In this document: piece by piece, positions 9,151 through 20,775 of the stretch
Numbering within the stretch: the first letter of the stretch is position 1
Layout of the letters: every line of letters starts with the position of its first letter
Assembly (NCBI RefSeq): GCF_006517625.1
Contig: NZ_VHQI01000002.1
Coordinates: forward strand, 1-64,000
From: Mixta tenebrionis
GTDB lineage: Bacteria; Pseudomonadota; Gammaproteobacteria; Enterobacterales; Enterobacteriaceae
Direction of reading: 5' to 3'
DNA: 64,000 nt
Notes under the pieces: model-generated
The model's database searches: none
Seen by the model: only the letters and a program-made list of their open reading frames with translations
What the model was told of the DNA's origin: nothing
Program-made: the position numbers and the translations under genes

Positions 9151-10599
9151 TTATACAGTGGAGGCATCGTCCGCAGCAGAGGCTGGACGGCCAAACAGAT
9201 TACCGATAATAAACGCCAGCAGGCTTAACAGCAGGGCGGGGACAATCGGATGAAAGCCGCCTGGCTCCAGATGCAGCGCCGCCAGCAGAGTATAAGATGC
9301 CGCGCCGACAATCATCGCGCTCAGCGCGCCTGCGGCGTTAGCTTTTTCCCAGTACAGCCCCAGCACCAGCGGCCAGAGAAACACCGCTTCCAGGCCGCCG
9401 AAGGCCAGCAGATTAAGCCAGATAATCATATCGGGCGGGTTCCACGCCGCCAGCAGCAGCAGCAGGCCCAGCAGCAGGGTAATCATCCCGGAGAGGCGGC
9501 GCAGGCGCTGCTCATTATGCAGCTGCTGCGGATAGAGACGCAGATAGAGATCCTTCACTATCGTAGCGGAGGATTGCAGCAGCTGGGCGTTAATGGTGGA
9601 CATAATGGCGGCCATCGGCGCGGCGAGAAAAATGCCTGCGGCAAACGGCGGCAGCACGGTCAGCATCAGCGAGGGGATCACGCGATCGGGAATGGCGATA
9701 TCGGGCAGAATCGCCCGCCCCAGCGCGCCCGCCAGATGCATCCCCAACACCAGAATGGTCATCACTATCGTGCCGAGCAGGATGCCGCGATGCACCGCTT
9801 TGCTGTCCCTGTAGGAGATACAGCGCACGGCGGTATGCGGCAGGCCGATCACGCCGAAGCAGACCAGCACGATAAAGGAGGCAAGGAAGGTCGGATTAAT
9901 TATGTCGTCCACCCCCTGCGGCGTAATCAGACGCGGATCGATCTGCTGTAGCTTTGTGACCGCGGCGTGCATGCCGCCTGCGGTATGAATCACCGCAAAC
10001 AGCAGCAGAAAGGTGCCCACCAGCATCACCAGACCCTGCATGGCGTCATTCAGCACGCTGGCGCGAAAGCCGCCGAAGGCGGTGTAGAGCGCGATGGTGG
10101 TGCCGAAAATCAGCAGGCCGGTATCGTAGGGCACGCCAGCGGCGGTTTCCAGCAGTCTGGCGCCGCCGATAAACTGCACCGTCATCGCGCCGACAAAAGC
10201 CACCAGCAGGCTCAGGCTCGCCAGCCAGACCAGCAGCGTGCTGCGATAGCGGGCGTAAAGCATATCGTTGAGCGTTACCGCGTTATAGCGCCGCGCCAGA
10301 ATGGCGAATTTTTTGCCTAAAACGCCCAGGGACAGCCAGACGGCAGGCACCTGAATGACCGACAGCAATACCCAGCCGAGGCCATATTTATAGGCCGCGC
10401 CCGGACCGCCGATAAACGAGCTGGCGCTGATATAGGTGGTGGTCAGCGTCATCGCCAACACAAAGCCGCCCATCGAGCGTCCGCCGAGGAAATATTCATT
10501 AAGAAAGCGCCCCTGACTACGCTTGCGCACCGCATAAACGGAAAGCGCCGCGATCAGCAGCAGATAGCCCAGCAGAGGAAGAATCACTTCAGCTTGCAC
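9151..10599 (-). CDS. panF: sodium/pantothenate symporter
   Basis: Inner-membrane Na+-coupled pantothenate uptake carrier of the solute:sodium symporter family, 482 residues, close to the E. coli length. About 13 hydrophobic segments are evident, with the SSS signatures FLGGRSMGGFVLAMT near residue 38 and the AFGGFRASVLNDAMQG block near residue 175. Its first codons overlap the end of yhdT by 11 bp, indicating translational coupling. Imported pantothenate feeds coenzyme A synthesis. Confidence 0.95.
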   Translation of the reverse strand: MQAEVILPLLGYLLLIAALSVYAVRKRSQGRFLNEYFLGGRSMGGFVLAMTLTTTYISASSFIGGPGAAYKYGLGWVLLSVIQVPAVWLSLGVLGKKFAILARRYNAVTLNDMLYARYRSTLLVWLASLSLLVAFVGAMTVQFIGGARLLETAAGVPYDTGLLIFGTTIALYTAFGGFRASVLNDAMQGLVMLVGTFLLLFAVIHTAGGMHAAVTKLQQIDPRLITPQGVDDIINPTFLASFIVLVCFGVIGLPHTAVRCISYRDSKAVHRGILLGTIVMTILVLGMHLAGALGRAILPDIAIPDRVIPSLMLTVLPPFAAGIFLAAPMAAIMSTINAQLLQSSATIVKDLYLRLYPQQLHNEQRLRRLSGMITLLLGLLLLLAAWNPPDMIIWLNLLAFGGLEAVFLWPLVLGLYWEKANAAGALSAMIVGAASYTLLAALHLEPGGFHPIVPALLLSLLAFIIGNLFGRPASAADDASTV

Positions 10600-10831
10600 G
10601 ATCGTCCTCCAGCGGGATCTCGCGGAAGCAGATGCGAATCATCAGCCAGCAGAGAAAAATAAACAGCAGCGGAGCAAACAGACAGGAGAGTTCAAACCAG
10701 CGCGGCAGCCCGGTAATGCCCGGCTGCATGCCGCCCAGCCAGGCGCAGAGCGCCCATACTGCCAGATACGCTACCGCCAGCCAGAAAGACCAGCGGGCCT
10801 CGCGGTGTGCCTGAATAAAGCGCGCATCCAT
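10589..10831 (-). CDS. yhdT: small membrane protein YhdT
   Basis: An 80-residue inner-membrane protein of unknown function (DUF997 family) with two hydrophobic segments. It is always found before panF in enterobacteria. The start at 10831 (MDARFIQAHREARW) matches E. coli and is preceded by AAAGG seven bases upstream; adjacent in-frame ATGs at 10834 and 10846 are alternatives. Its 3' end overlaps panF by 11 bp. A role as an accessory to PanF is a contextual guess only. Confidence 0.88.
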   Translation of the reverse strand: MDARFIQAHREARWSFWLAVAYLAVWALCAWLGGMQPGITGLPRWFELSCLFAPLLFIFLCWLMIRICFREIPLEDDRAS

Positions 10832-10866
10832 CATCGTGCCTTTCATTATGAACGAAACCAGAAAGA

Positions 10867-10890
10867 GAAAAGGCCGGACAAGCCGGCCTC
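10867..10890 (-). terminator. terminator after accC
   Basis: AGGCCGG/CCGGCCT form a 7-bp stem with a 5-base loop, followed on the minus strand by TTTCTCTTTC. It separates accBC from yhdT-panF-prmA. The U-tract is interrupted, so some read-through is possible. Confidence 0.7.
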
Positions 10891-10909
10891 AAATGGGGCA
10901 ACGGGAGAA

Positions 10910-12259
10910 TTATTTTTCCACCAGACCCAGCTTCTTCTCCAGATAGTGGATATTGGTGCCACCGTGCTGGAAGTTTTCATCGCACATGATCTTCATCTGC
11001 AGTTCAACGTTGGTTTTGATGCCGTCGATGATCAGTTCAGCCAGTGCGTTTTTCATGCGGGCAATGGCCACGTCGCGGTTTTCACCGTAGGTGATCAGTT
11101 TGCCAATCATGGAGTCATAGTAGGGCGGCACGCTGTAGCCGGCATAAATATGCGATTCCCAGCGCACGCCAAAGCCGCCCGGCGCATGAAAGCGGGTAAT
11201 CTTGCCCGGACTCGGCAGGAAGGTGTTGGGATCTTCCGCGTTGATGCGGCACTCTACCGCGTGGCCTTTCACCACTACTTCTTCCTGCTTAATGGAGAGC
11301 GGCTGACCGGCAGCAATACGCAGCTGCTCTTTGATCAGGTCCACGCCGGTAATCATTTCGGTGACCGGATGCTCTACCTGAATACGGGTGTTCATCTCAA
11401 TAAAGTAGAACTCGCCGTTTTCATACAGAAACTCGAAGGTGCCGGCGCCGCGATAACCGATTTCCACGCAGGCGCGGGTACAGCGTTCGCCGATATAGCG
11501 GCGCATTTCGCTGGTGATGCCCGGCGCCGGCGCTTCTTCCACCACTTTCTGGTGGCGGCGCTGCATTGAACAGTCACGCTCGGCGAGATAGATGGCGTTG
11601 CCCTGGCCGTCCGCCAATACCTGAACCTCGATATGGCGCGGGTTCTCCAGGTATTTCTCCATGTAGACCATGTCGTTGTTGAAAGCGGCTTTCGCTTCCG
11701 CCCGCGTCATGCTGATGGAGTTTTCCAGCTCTTTATCGCTGCGGACTACGCGCATACCGCGTCCGCCGCCGCCGCCGGAGGCTTTGATAATTACCGGATA
11801 GCCGATGCGTTTGGCAATGGCGCGGTTCTTATCCATATCGTCGCCCAGCGGGCCGTCAGAGCCAGGCACGCAAGGCACGCCCGCTTTTTTCATCGCGTTG
11901 ATCGCTGAAACCTTATCGCCCATCAGGCGGATGGTTTCGGCGCGCGGGCCGATGAAAATAAAACCGGAACGCTCAACCTGCTCGGCAAAGTCGGCGTTTT
12001 CCGACAAAAAGCCGTAGCCGGGATGGATCGCCACCGCGCCGGTGATTTCCGCTGCGGAGATCAACGCCGGGATATTCAGGTAGCTTTTTACCGACGGCGC
12101 CGGACCGATACAGACCGTTTCGTCCGCCAGCAGCACATGTTTCAAATCGCGATCCGCCGTGGAATGCACCGCGACGGTTTTAATGCCCAGCTCTTTACAG
12201 GCACGTAAAATGCGCAGCGCGATCTCACCGCGGTTGGCAATAACAATTTTATCCAGCAT
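10910..12259 (-). CDS. accC: acetyl-CoA carboxylase, biotin carboxylase subunit
   Basis: ATP-grasp enzyme that carboxylates the biotin on AccB, the first half-reaction of fatty-acid synthesis; 449 residues as in E. coli. The order is an N-terminal biotin-carboxylase fold ([17 protein letters not shown]), the ATP-grasp lid with the glycine-rich [12 protein letters not shown] near residue 159, the catalytic [14 protein letters not shown] block near residue 288, and the C-terminal domain. It lies 11 bp after accB, and the two are co-transcribed in a conserved operon. Confidence 0.98.
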   Translation of the reverse strand: MLDKIVIANRGEIALRILRACKELGIKTVAVHSTADRDLKHVLLADETVCIGPAPSVKSYLNIPALISAAEITGAVAIHPGYGFLSENADFAEQVERSGFIFIGPRAETIRLMGDKVSAINAMKKAGVPCVPGSDGPLGDDMDKNRAIAKRIGYPVIIKASGGGGGRGMRVVRSDKELENSISMTRAEAKAAFNNDMVYMEKYLENPRHIEVQVLADGQGNAIYLAERDCSMQRRHQKVVEEAPAPGITSEMRRYIGERCTRACVEIGYRGAGTFEFLYENGEFYFIEMNTRIQVEHPVTEMITGVDLIKEQLRIAAGQPLSIKQEEVVVKGHAVECRINAEDPNTFLPSPGKITRFHAPGGFGVRWESHIYAGYSVPPYYDSMIGKLITYGENRDVAIARMKNALAELIIDGIKTNVELQMKIMCDENFQHGGTNIHYLEKKLGLVEK

Positions 12260-12270
12260 GGTGCGCCTCG

Positions 12271-12741
12271 TTATTCGATGACGACCAGCGGCTCGTCAAA
12301 CTCAACAGGTTGACCGCTTTCGACCAGGATAGCTTTAACCACGCCCGCCTTGTCTGCTTCGATCTGGTTCATCATCTTCATGGCTTCAACGATGCACAGG
12401 GTATCGCCGATATTCACTTTCTGACCGACTTCCACAAAGGCTTTCGCGTCCGGGCTTGGCGTGCGATAGAAGGTGCCGACCATCGGAGAGCGAACGATGT
12501 GGCCGCTCAGCTCCGCTGCGGCAGGCGCTTCGAGCGCTGGCGCGCTGGCTGGCGCGACGGCGTTGGCCAGGGCAGGCTGCTGCGGCGCAGGAACGGCATA
12601 GGCCTGCTGCATCATTGGATAAGCGGGAGCTGCAGGCGCGCGGCTGATGCGAACGGATTCCTCGCCTTCGGAAATTTCAAGTTCAGCGATACCGGATTCT
12701 TCAACCAGTTCGATCAGTTTTTTAATCTTACGAATATCCAT
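12271..12741 (-). CDS. accB: biotin carboxyl carrier protein of acetyl-CoA carboxylase
   Basis: Carrier subunit, 156 residues as in E. coli. An N-terminal dimerisation region (1-35) is followed by an Ala/Pro-rich flexible linker (36-75) and the biotinyl domain. The biotin-accepting lysine is Lys122 in EAMKM, and the thumb loop (SPMVGTFYR) is present. In E. coli accB represses its own operon; the corresponding control region would lie upstream, near or within aroQ, since only 21 bp separate the two genes. Confidence 0.98.
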   Translation of the reverse strand: MDIRKIKKLIELVEESGIAELEISEGEESVRISRAPAAPAYPMMQQAYAVPAPQQPALANAVAPASAPALEAPAAAELSGHIVRSPMVGTFYRTPSPDAKAFVEVGQKVNIGDTLCIVEAMKMMNQIEADKAGVVKAILVESGQPVEFDEPLVVIE

Positions 12742-12762
12742 GAGTGTGGTTCCGTACTCTAT

Positions 12763-13215
12763 TTAATTTGATTTTGACAGGCGTTTTACTGCCGTTTGTA
12801 AAGCCCAGGAGTAACCGTCGACGCCAAGTCCACAGATTACGCCGGCAGCAATATCAGAAAGCCAGGAATGGTGGCGAAAAGGCTCGCGGGCGTGTACGTT
12901 GGTAATATGCACCTCGATAAAAGGGATATCGACCGCCAGCAGCGCATCGCGTAGCGCCACGCTGGTATGAGTAAAAGCCGCCGGATTAATGACAATATAA
13001 TCGACATTGCCTCTCGCCTCGTGAATACGCTCAATCAGAACGTGTTCTGCATTCGACTGCAAATGGCTCAGTTTCACATTCAGCGCGCCGGCCTGCGATG
13101 TCAGATCGTCAACGATCCCGGTCAGCGTGGTATGTCCATACTTTTCCGGCTCCCGCGTCCCCAGTAAATTGAGGTTGGGGCCGTTCAAGAGCAGAATATG
13201 AAAATCATGCGCCAT
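12763..13215 (-). CDS. aroQ: type II 3-dehydroquinate dehydratase
   Basis: Shikimate-pathway enzyme converting 3-dehydroquinate to 3-dehydroshikimate, 150 residues, forming a dodecamer of flavodoxin-like subunits. The signature [16 protein letters not shown] contains the catalytic Arg and Tyr. The catalytic His lies in [17 protein letters not shown] near residue 102. The start at 13215 ([12 protein letters not shown]) matches family length; an upstream in-frame ATG at 13329 would add 38 residues unlike any homologue. It precedes accBC. Confidence 0.95.
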   Translation of the reverse strand: MAHDFHILLLNGPNLNLLGTREPEKYGHTTLTGIVDDLTSQAGALNVKLSHLQSNAEHVLIERIHEARGNVDYIVINPAAFTHTSVALRDALLAVDIPFIEVHITNVHAREPFRHHSWLSDIAAGVICGLGVDGYSWALQTAVKRLSKSN

Positions 13216-13452
13216 TTTGCTGCTATCTCCTGCAATAATCGAGGCATCGCGTAAAATACCTCGTGAGAAGCCATTTGTCACCTTTATCGAGGCGAAAAAT
13301 GAAGCGTCGCTGCAACTGAAGCCGGGCATTATATCTAGTTCGTTGCTTTTCGCAGCTAAATACTGGTCTTATCTGCGAAGTTTATCAACCTGATAACAAC
13401 GAAGTTTTAGCCTAATGCGGCAGATATGCGGGCTGCGGCACAGATCGTGCCG

Positions 13453-14058
13453 CTATTTTGCCAACCAGCGCCAGAATTTTTTATAGCGCCAGGCAAGGAG
13501 AATAAGGGCGAACAGGGCGTAAATCAGCGGCTGCGGCGAGAGGGTTTTAACCGACCAGACATAATGTATTGGCGCTAAAATCGCGACTATATAGATGGTG
13601 TTGTGCAGTAGTTGCCAGCGCCGGCCTAACTTTCGCTGCGCTATTTGCAGCGAAGTCAACGCCAGCGCCAGCAGAATCAGCCAGCTGATAATGCCCAGCG
13701 TAAGATAGGGGCGAGCGATCAGCTCCGAACCCAGCAGGCGCAAATCAGAAAGGCCCAGCTCCAGCAGCGCATAGCTTGTCAGGTGCAGGGTTGCCCAGGC
13801 GAAGCACCAGAGGCCGAGCAGCCGCCGTACCCGTATCAGCAGCGGCTGACGGGCGTAACGCGCCAGCGGCGATACCAGCAGCGTAGCGAGCAAAAACTTT
13901 AGCGCCATACGGCCGGTAAAATGCTGAATATCTTTTGCCGGATCGGCGCTCAGGCCGCTGCCCTGCAGCACGGCGAAAATCAGCCACAGCAGCGGCAGCG
14001 ACCCGGCCAGATGGAGCAGAACCTTCAGAACGGTAATCTGTTTTAGCGTCAGGCGCAC
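13453..14058 (-). CDS. msrQ: heme-binding membrane subunit MsrQ
   Basis: Inner-membrane b-type cytochrome (ferric-reductase-like family) that passes quinol electrons to MsrP for repair of periplasmic methionine sulfoxide; 201 residues, about six membrane helices. Conserved histidines occur in [17 protein letters not shown] and QLLHNTIY. The start is GTG at 14058, directly abutting the msrP stop codon, so translation is coupled. In E. coli this pair is beside hprRS; here it lies between aroQ and acuI. Confidence 0.94.
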   Translation of the reverse strand: MRLTLKQITVLKVLLHLAGSLPLLWLIFAVLQGSGLSADPAKDIQHFTGRMALKFLLATLLVSPLARYARQPLLIRVRRLLGLWCFAWATLHLTSYALLELGLSDLRLLGSELIARPYLTLGIISWLILLALALTSLQIAQRKLGRRWQLLHNTIYIVAILAPIHYVWSVKTLSPQPLIYALFALILLAWRYKKFWRWLAK

Positions 14059-15063
14059 TCAGTAGTTCTCCCGTAAGTCGAGCCCGCGATAAAGCGCGGC
14101 GACCCGATCGCCGTAGCCGTTAAACAGCAGCGTCGGCTGGCGCTGCACATCCAGAATGCCGCCGCTGCCGATAAAGCGTTCGCTGGCCTGCGACCAGCGC
14201 GGGTGATCGACGTGCGGGTTCACATTGGCGAAAAAGCCATACTCATCCGGCGCCAGCTGATTCCAGGTGGTTGGCGGACGATCGCGCGTCAGCTTGATAT
14301 GGACGATGGATTTTATGCCCTTAAAGCCATATTTCCATGGCACCGTCAGGCGGATCGGCGCGCCGTTCTGCGGCGGCAGCGCTTTGCCGTAGACGCCGGT
14401 GGAGAGCAGCGTCAGCGGATGCATCGCCTCATCCAGCCGCAGCCCTTCAACATAAGGGTAGTCCAGCCCGCCGCCGATAAAGCGATCTTTCTGGCCGGGC
14501 ATCTGGTCGGGCGCGTAAACCGTCTGAAACGCGACGTAGCGCGCGTTGCTGGTTGGCTCCGCCGCTTTTAACAGCTGCCCCAGCTCAAAACCGACCCAGG
14601 GAATGACCATCGACCACGCCTCGACGCAGCGCATACGATAAATACGTTGCTGTTGAGGAAAGCGTTTAAAGATGTCATCCATATCCAGCGTCAGCGGTTT
14701 TGCCACTTCGCCATCAATACGCACCTTCCAGTTATCCGTTTGCAGGCTGCCGGCGTTGGCGGCGGGATCGGCTTTATCCAGGCCAAACTCATAAAAGTTG
14801 TTATAGCCGCTGACCTTATCTTCCGGGGTCAGCGGCAGCGGCGCCTGCCAGGCGGCCGGCTTGCTGAAATCGAGCGGACGGTCCGCCGGGGCGGGAGGGC
14901 GATCGTTGCCTTTAAACCAGGAGAGCAGATCGGCGCGCGCGCCGCCGGGAAGCGTCAATGCCGCCGCGCCTAAACCCAGCGCTTTCAGCACCTGGCGGCG
15001 CTGCTGATAAAAAATCGATTCGGGCGTGACGTCCGCTTCGGTGAGTTTATTAACGGGCTTCAT
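14059..15063 (-). CDS. msrP: methionine sulfoxide reductase catalytic subunit MsrP
   Basis: Periplasmic molybdopterin enzyme that reduces methionine sulfoxide in proteins, 334 residues. A Tat signal is evident: [20 protein letters not shown], cleaved near ARA (about residue 44). The sulfite-oxidase-fold domain has the Mo-coordinating Cys in [13 protein letters not shown]. The start at 15063 ([16 protein letters not shown]) is the family start; a further upstream ATG at 15156 lies beyond the terminator-like hairpin and is rejected. It is followed immediately by msrQ. Confidence 0.95.
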   Translation of the reverse strand: MKPVNKLTEADVTPESIFYQQRRQVLKALGLGAAALTLPGGARADLLSWFKGNDRPPAPADRPLDFSKPAAWQAPLPLTPEDKVSGYNNFYEFGLDKADPAANAGSLQTDNWKVRIDGEVAKPLTLDMDDIFKRFPQQQRIYRMRCVEAWSMVIPWVGFELGQLLKAAEPTSNARYVAFQTVYAPDQMPGQKDRFIGGGLDYPYVEGLRLDEAMHPLTLLSTGVYGKALPPQNGAPIRLTVPWKYGFKGIKSIVHIKLTRDRPPTTWNQLAPDEYGFFANVNPHVDHPRWSQASERFIGSGGILDVQRQPTLLFNGYGDRVAALYRGLDLRENY

Positions 15064-15124
15064 GGCGTTACTCCTGTGCAGGTTCCCGGCGTCAGCGCGG
15101 GGAGCAGATAAGTAAGCATGAAAT

Positions 15125-15150
15125 AAAAAGCCGCGATATCGCGACTTTTT
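15125..15150. terminator. terminator between acuI and msrP
   Basis: AAAAAG and CTTTTT flank CGCGATATCGCG, making a hairpin with U-runs on either strand apart from one C-A mismatch. It lies 30 bases after the acuI stop codon. Confidence 0.78.
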
Positions 15151-15179
15151 ACCCAAAAATATGAAATTTCCTGGCTGGC

Positions 15180-16163
15180 TTAGCCCTGGCTGACTTTCAC
15201 CAGCGTACGTCCGGTTACTTCATTGTTCAGCAGCCGGCGCGCCGCTTCCGGCGCTTCGCTTAAGGAAATTTCGGTGGTGGCCTGCTGATAAAAGCTGGCC
15301 GGAATCGTTTTAACCAGGCGTTTCCAGGCCTCGATACGCCGTGCCGCCGGCGTCTGTACGGAATCAACGCCCTGCAAGCGCACGTTGCGCAGGATAAAAG
15401 GCATTACCGAGGTCGGCAGCGTAAAACCGCCCGCCAGCCCGCAGGCGGCAACGGCGCCGGAATACTCTACCTGCGCCAGCACGTTGGCCAGCACGTTGCC
15501 GCCTACGGTATCGATCGCCCCCGCCCAGCGCTGTTTTTCCAGCGGACGGCCTTCAGCCGTGAATTCGCTGCGCGGCAGCACCTGAGCCGCGCCCAGCTGG
15601 CGCAGATAGTCAGCGTTGCCGGCGCGTCCGCTGACTGCCGCTACCCGATAGCCCAGCGCGCTCAGCAGAGCGACCGCCGTGCTGCCGACGCCGCCGCTGG
15701 CGCCGGTCACCACTATCTCGCCTTTATCGGGCGTTACGCCGCCATCCTCCAGCGCCATCACGCACAGCATGGCGGTAAAACCCGCAGTGCCGAGGATCAT
15801 CGCCTGACGTTCGCTCAGCCCTTCCGGCAGCGCCACCAGCCAGTCGCCGTTGACGCGCGCCTGTTCCGCCAGGCCGCCCCAGTGCGTTTCGCCAACGCCG
15901 AAGCCGGTCAGCAGCACCTGCTGGCCAACGTGAAAGCGCGGATCTTCGCTGTGATGAACCCTGCCGGCGAAATCGATGCCGGGCACCATCGGAAACTGGC
16001 GAATAATTTTTCCTTTACCGGTAATTGCCAGTGCATCTTTATAGTTGATGCTCGACCAGTTAACATCCACGGTTACGTTACCCGGCGGCAGCTGTTGCGG
16101 TGAAATTTCACTCAATACCGTTTGATAAGCGCCGTCAGACTGTTCAATCAGTAGGGCCTGCAT
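15180..16163 (-). CDS. acuI: acrylyl-CoA reductase (NADPH), YhdH/AcuI
   Basis: Medium-chain dehydrogenase/reductase that reduces acryloyl-CoA to propionyl-CoA, protecting against this reactive thioester; 327 residues. It has an N-terminal GroES-like domain and a Rossmann NADPH domain with [16 protein letters not shown] near residue 152. The start at 16163 ([11 protein letters not shown]) follows AGGAG at good spacing; an in-frame ATG at 16214 is less likely. It is divergent from csrD across 215 bp. Confidence 0.93.
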   Translation of the reverse strand: MQALLIEQSDGAYQTVLSEISPQQLPPGNVTVDVNWSSINYKDALAITGKGKIIRQFPMVPGIDFAGRVHHSEDPRFHVGQQVLLTGFGVGETHWGGLAEQARVNGDWLVALPEGLSERQAMILGTAGFTAMLCVMALEDGGVTPDKGEIVVTGASGGVGSTAVALLSALGYRVAAVSGRAGNADYLRQLGAAQVLPRSEFTAEGRPLEKQRWAGAIDTVGGNVLANVLAQVEYSGAVAACGLAGGFTLPTSVMPFILRNVRLQGVDSVQTPAARRIEAWKRLVKTIPASFYQQATTEISLSEAPEAARRLLNNEVTGRTLVKVSQG

Positions 16164-16378
16164 GAGATTCTCCTGAAATTTAATTTTCAATGGTAACCAT
16201 AAGGTCTCTGGCAACTATACTCGCCGAATGGGCGCAGCGTCTGACCAGCCGCAAATAAACTGCGGGCAGCTGCGGTTATTTAACGCTGACGGTGCGGATA
16301 GTTTCAGATCGTTAACTATCTGGAAACCGCTCTGTAGGCCAACGGCGTGGTCATAAACGCAGTGAAAAAGGCACAGGG

Positions 16379-18328
16379 ATGCGATTAACCACCAAACTGT
16401 CATCGTTTATCGCGCTACTTATTACTCTGGCACTGGTTTTAATGGTTGCTGGCTGCGCGCTGAGTTTTTTCTGGCTGCGCGGCGAGCGCGTAGAAAATCA
16501 GGTGCAGACGCTGGCGACCGAAGTCGATCGGGCGCTGCTGACGCAGGAGGCCGCCAGCCTTACCCCCTGGCTGCGGCATATTATGCCGCTGTTGGATATT
16601 GAACGCCTGGAGATTCGCAGCCCGCACAGCGTGGCGCTGAAGCTCTCCCGCCATCAGCATCCGCTGCTGGAAGACACGCCTAACCGTTTCCGCCGTTACG
16701 ATCTGCCTCTGCAACAACAGCAGGGCTGGATGGTGCGCGTTGAGCTGCTCGATCCCGCCGATACGTTCTTCCGCTCCTTTATTGGCTCTACTACCCTGAT
16801 CATCATGCTGCTGGTGGCCGGCGTAATGATGCTGCTGCTGGTGCCCACGCACCGCTGGCTCTGGCGGCAGCTGAAAGGGATGGAGGGCCTGGAGCGGCGC
16901 GCCGAACGCATTATCGCCGGCGAGCGGCGCGGTATCGGGCGCGGCAACGTTAATGAATGGCCGCAGAAAGCATCAATGGCGCTCGATCTGCTGCTGGAAG
17001 ATTTGCAGGAGGCGGGGGAACAGCGCACCCGCATTGATACGCTGATCCGCGCCTTTACCGCACAGGATGCCGCCACCGGCCTGAATAACCGGCTGTTTTT
17101 TGATAACCAGCTGGCGACGCTGCTGGAGGATCAGGAGAAAGTCGGCACTCACGGCGTGGTAATGATGATCCGCCTGCCGGATTTCGACAGCCTGAGCGAG
17201 AGCTGGGGCCATGCCGCCATCCAGGAGTTTCTCTTCTCGCTGGTGAACATGCTCTCTACCTTCGTGATGCGTTATCCCGGCGCGCTGCTGGCGCGCTACT
17301 TCCGCAGCGATTTTATGGTGCTGCTGCCGCATCGCACGCTGAAAGAGGCGGACGGCATCGCCGCCCAGCTGGTGAAGGCGGTGGACGCCTTACCGCCGAC
17401 GCCGACGATCGATCGGCAAAATATGATCCATATCGGCATCAGCGCCTGGCGCAGCGGGCAGACGACCCAGCAGGTGCTGGAAAGCGTGGAACAGGCGACC
17501 CGTCACGCCTCGCTGCAGGGGGGCAACACCTGGGTTATCGGTGAAGGCTCGGACAGCGACGTCGGGCGCGGCAGCGTTAAGTGGCGCACGTTGCTGGAAC
17601 ATACCCTGAAGCGCGGCGGCCCGCGGCTTTATCAAAAACCGGCGGTGCAGCGTAACGGACGCGTGCATCATCGCGAACTGCTGCCGCGGATTTTCGACGG
17701 CGAGAAAGAGCTGCCGGCCGCGGAGTTTATGCCGCTGGTGCAGCAGATGGGGCTGGCGGAAGCCTATGACCGCCAGCTGATGCAGCACATCATGAAGCTG
17801 TCGCTACGCTGGCCGGAAGAGACGCTGGCGGTGCCCGTCACCATCGACTCGTTATTACAGCCAGGCTTCCGGCGCGCGCTGCGCGATATCCTGCTGCAGT
17901 GTACTAAATCGCAGCGTCGGCGTTTTTTATTTGAACTTGCAGAGGCGGAAGTGTGTCAACACTTCAACCGGTTGCAGCCGGCGCTGCGTTTATTAAAAGG
18001 TTTCGGCTGTCGCCTGGCGGTGAATCAGGCCGGGCTGACGGTGGTCAGCACCTCCTATATTACGCTGGCGGGCGTTGAAATTATCAAGCTGCATCCGGGA
18101 CTGGTGCGCAATATCGACCGGCGCACCGAAAACCAGCTGTTTGTAAAAAGTTTGCTGGAAGTCTGCAAAATGACCCCGACCCAGGTTTTTGCCGCCGGCG
18201 TACGCACGCGCGAAGAGTGGCAAACGCTGGCGACGCTGGGCGTAGCGGGCGGCCAGGGCGACTTCTTTTCCACCTCGCAGCTGGTGGACAGCAACGTAAA
18301 AAAATATTCGCAAAGAGTTCGGGTTTAA
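16379..18328 (+). CDS. csrD: CsrB/CsrC RNA degradation regulator CsrD
   Basis: Membrane-bound degenerate GGDEF/EAL protein, 649 residues, that promotes RNase E decay of the CsrA-sequestering RNAs CsrB and CsrC. Two membrane helices (about 10-33 and 132-155) bracket a periplasmic sensor. The GGDEF-like domain carries FRSDF in place of GGDEF, and the EAL-like domain (about 400-640) lacks a canonical EAL (ELLPRIF). It should therefore neither make nor degrade cyclic-di-GMP, as in E. coli. It lies upstream of mreB as in other enterobacteria. Confidence 0.95.
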   Translation: MRLTTKLSSFIALLITLALVLMVAGCALSFFWLRGERVENQVQTLATEVDRALLTQEAASLTPWLRHIMPLLDIERLEIRSPHSVALKLSRHQHPLLEDTPNRFRRYDLPLQQQQGWMVRVELLDPADTFFRSFIGSTTLIIMLLVAGVMMLLLVPTHRWLWRQLKGMEGLERRAERIIAGERRGIGRGNVNEWPQKASMALDLLLEDLQEAGEQRTRIDTLIRAFTAQDAATGLNNRLFFDNQLATLLEDQEKVGTHGVVMMIRLPDFDSLSESWGHAAIQEFLFSLVNMLSTFVMRYPGALLARYFRSDFMVLLPHRTLKEADGIAAQLVKAVDALPPTPTIDRQNMIHIGISAWRSGQTTQQVLESVEQATRHASLQGGNTWVIGEGSDSDVGRGSVKWRTLLEHTLKRGGPRLYQKPAVQRNGRVHHRELLPRIFDGEKELPAAEFMPLVQQMGLAEAYDRQLMQHIMKLSLRWPEETLAVPVTIDSLLQPGFRRALRDILLQCTKSQRRRFLFELAEAEVCQHFNRLQPALRLLKGFGCRLAVNQAGLTVVSTSYITLAGVEIIKLHPGLVRNIDRRTENQLFVKSLLEVCKMTPTQVFAAGVRTREEWQTLATLGVAGGQGDFFSTSQLVDSNVKKYSQRVRV

Positions 18329-18435
18329 TCGGATGATTTGCCATAATGACGCGCGGTTATGGAGCCGGCGGCCTGATACGGCGGTTAACCGCCGTGGAAA
18401 TTAAATGTTAAATTTTATAACCGTTATGTCCGCTT

Positions 18436-18470
18436 ACCAGCCCGCTCGTGCGGGCATTTAGCTGGTTTTT
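18436..18470 (+). terminator. terminator after csrD
   Basis: A nested hairpin: outer ACCAG/CTGGT and inner GCCCGC-TCGT-GCGGGC, followed by TTTTT. It is placed about 110 bases after csrD, within the 305-bp region that also holds the mreB promoters. I could not choose a specific mreB promoter by eye. Confidence 0.65.
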
Positions 18471-18588
18471 CGGCTAAATATCGTGGCCCTGCTGCGACAG
18501 GCAGAGAACAAGCGCGAGATAGCTTGATTTTTCACCGAAGTAGAACGTTTTTGCGCCTTGTGGCGGCTTCGCGTGGTTGGTAAAGTAA

Positions 18589-19677
<1,089 letters not shown>

Positions 19678-19686
19678 TTTCGCCAG

Positions 19687-19719
19687 AAGGGAGCCGCGGC
19701 GCAAGCCACGCTCCCTTTT
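19687..19719 (+). terminator. attenuator-like hairpin between mreB and mreC
   Basis: AAGGGAGC/GCTCCCTT enclose a small GGC-GCAA-GCC hairpin and are followed by TTTT. Because mreC and mreD follow without their own obvious promoter, partial termination giving excess MreB over MreCD is the likely role. Confidence 0.72.
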
Positions 19720-19746
19720 CTTGATGTCGGGGAATACGCAGAGTTT

Positions 19747-20775
19747 ATGAAGCCAATTTTCAGCAGGGGGCCTTCCCTGCAGCTCCGCCTTTTTCTGGCG
19801 GTTATCGTCGCCGTCGGCATCATTGTCGCCGACAGTCGCGTGGGTTCGTTTACCCAAGTCCGTAACTATATGGATACGGCGGTCAGTCCGTTCTATTTCC
19901 TGGCCAACGGGCCACGACAAATTCTGGACAGCGTCGCTGAGACGCTGGCCTCTCGCCAGCAGCTGGAGCAGGAGAATAAGGCGCTGCAGCGCGAACTTTT
20001 TCTGAAGAATAGCGAGCTGCTGATACTGGGACAATACCGGCAGGAAAACGCGCGCCTGCGTGAGCTGCTCGGCTCGCCGCTGCGTCAGGACGAGCAAAAA
20101 ATGGTGACGCAGGTAATCTCTACCGGCACCGATCCCTATACCGATCAGGTGGTGATTGATAAGGGCAGCCTTAACGGCGTTTACGAAGGGCAGCCGGTTA
20201 TCAGCGATAAAGGCGTGGTGGGGCAGGTGATTGCGGTAGGGCAGATTACCAGCCGCGTGCTGCTGATCTGCGATGCGTCCCATGCGCTGCCGATTCAGGT
20301 GCTGCGTAACGATATCCGGGTGATCGCCGCCGGCAACGGCTGTACGGAAGATTTACAGCTGGAGCACCTGCCGGGCAATACCGATATCCGCGTCGGCGAT
20401 GTGCTGGTGACGTCCGGGCTGGGCGGGCGCTTCCCTGAAGGCTACCCGGTAGCGGTTGTTTCCTCCGTCAAGGTGGATACGCAGCGGGCCTACACGGTGA
20501 TCCAGGCGCGTCCGACGGCAGGCTTGCAGCGCCTGCGCTACCTGCTGCTGCTGTGGGGCGCCGATCGCAATGGCGATCTGCCGATGGCGCCGGATGAAGT
20601 GCACCGGGTCGCCAATGAGCGTTTGATGCAGATGATGCCGCAGGTGCTGCCGCCGGCGGGAGAAATGGGGCCGCCCCTGCCGCCGGCCGCTAACGGCGCG
20701 GCTTCGGACGCCGGCGCGCCGGCTGCTGATTCATCCGCCGCCGGCAGAAGCGGCGTTGCGGGAGGTCAGCCTTGA
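19747..20775 (+). CDS. mreC: rod-shape-determining protein MreC
   Basis: Bitopic inner-membrane scaffold linking MreB to the RodA-PBP2 wall synthase, 342 residues (E. coli 367). One membrane helix (about 12-30) is followed by a coiled coil (about 62-105) and the beta-rich periplasmic MreC domain to about residue 270. The low-complexity Pro/Ala/Gly tail (about 293-342) differs in length between genera and accounts for the shorter protein. Its stop overlaps the TTG start of mreD. Confidence 0.96.
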   Translation: MKPIFSRGPSLQLRLFLAVIVAVGIIVADSRVGSFTQVRNYMDTAVSPFYFLANGPRQILDSVAETLASRQQLEQENKALQRELFLKNSELLILGQYRQENARLRELLGSPLRQDEQKMVTQVISTGTDPYTDQVVIDKGSLNGVYEGQPVISDKGVVGQVIAVGQITSRVLLICDASHALPIQVLRNDIRVIAAGNGCTEDLQLEHLPGNTDIRVGDVLVTSGLGGRFPEGYPVAVVSSVKVDTQRAYTVIQARPTAGLQRLRYLLLLWGADRNGDLPMAPDEVHRVANERLMQMMPQVLPPAGEMGPPLPPAANGAASDAGAPAADSSAAGRSGVAGGQP

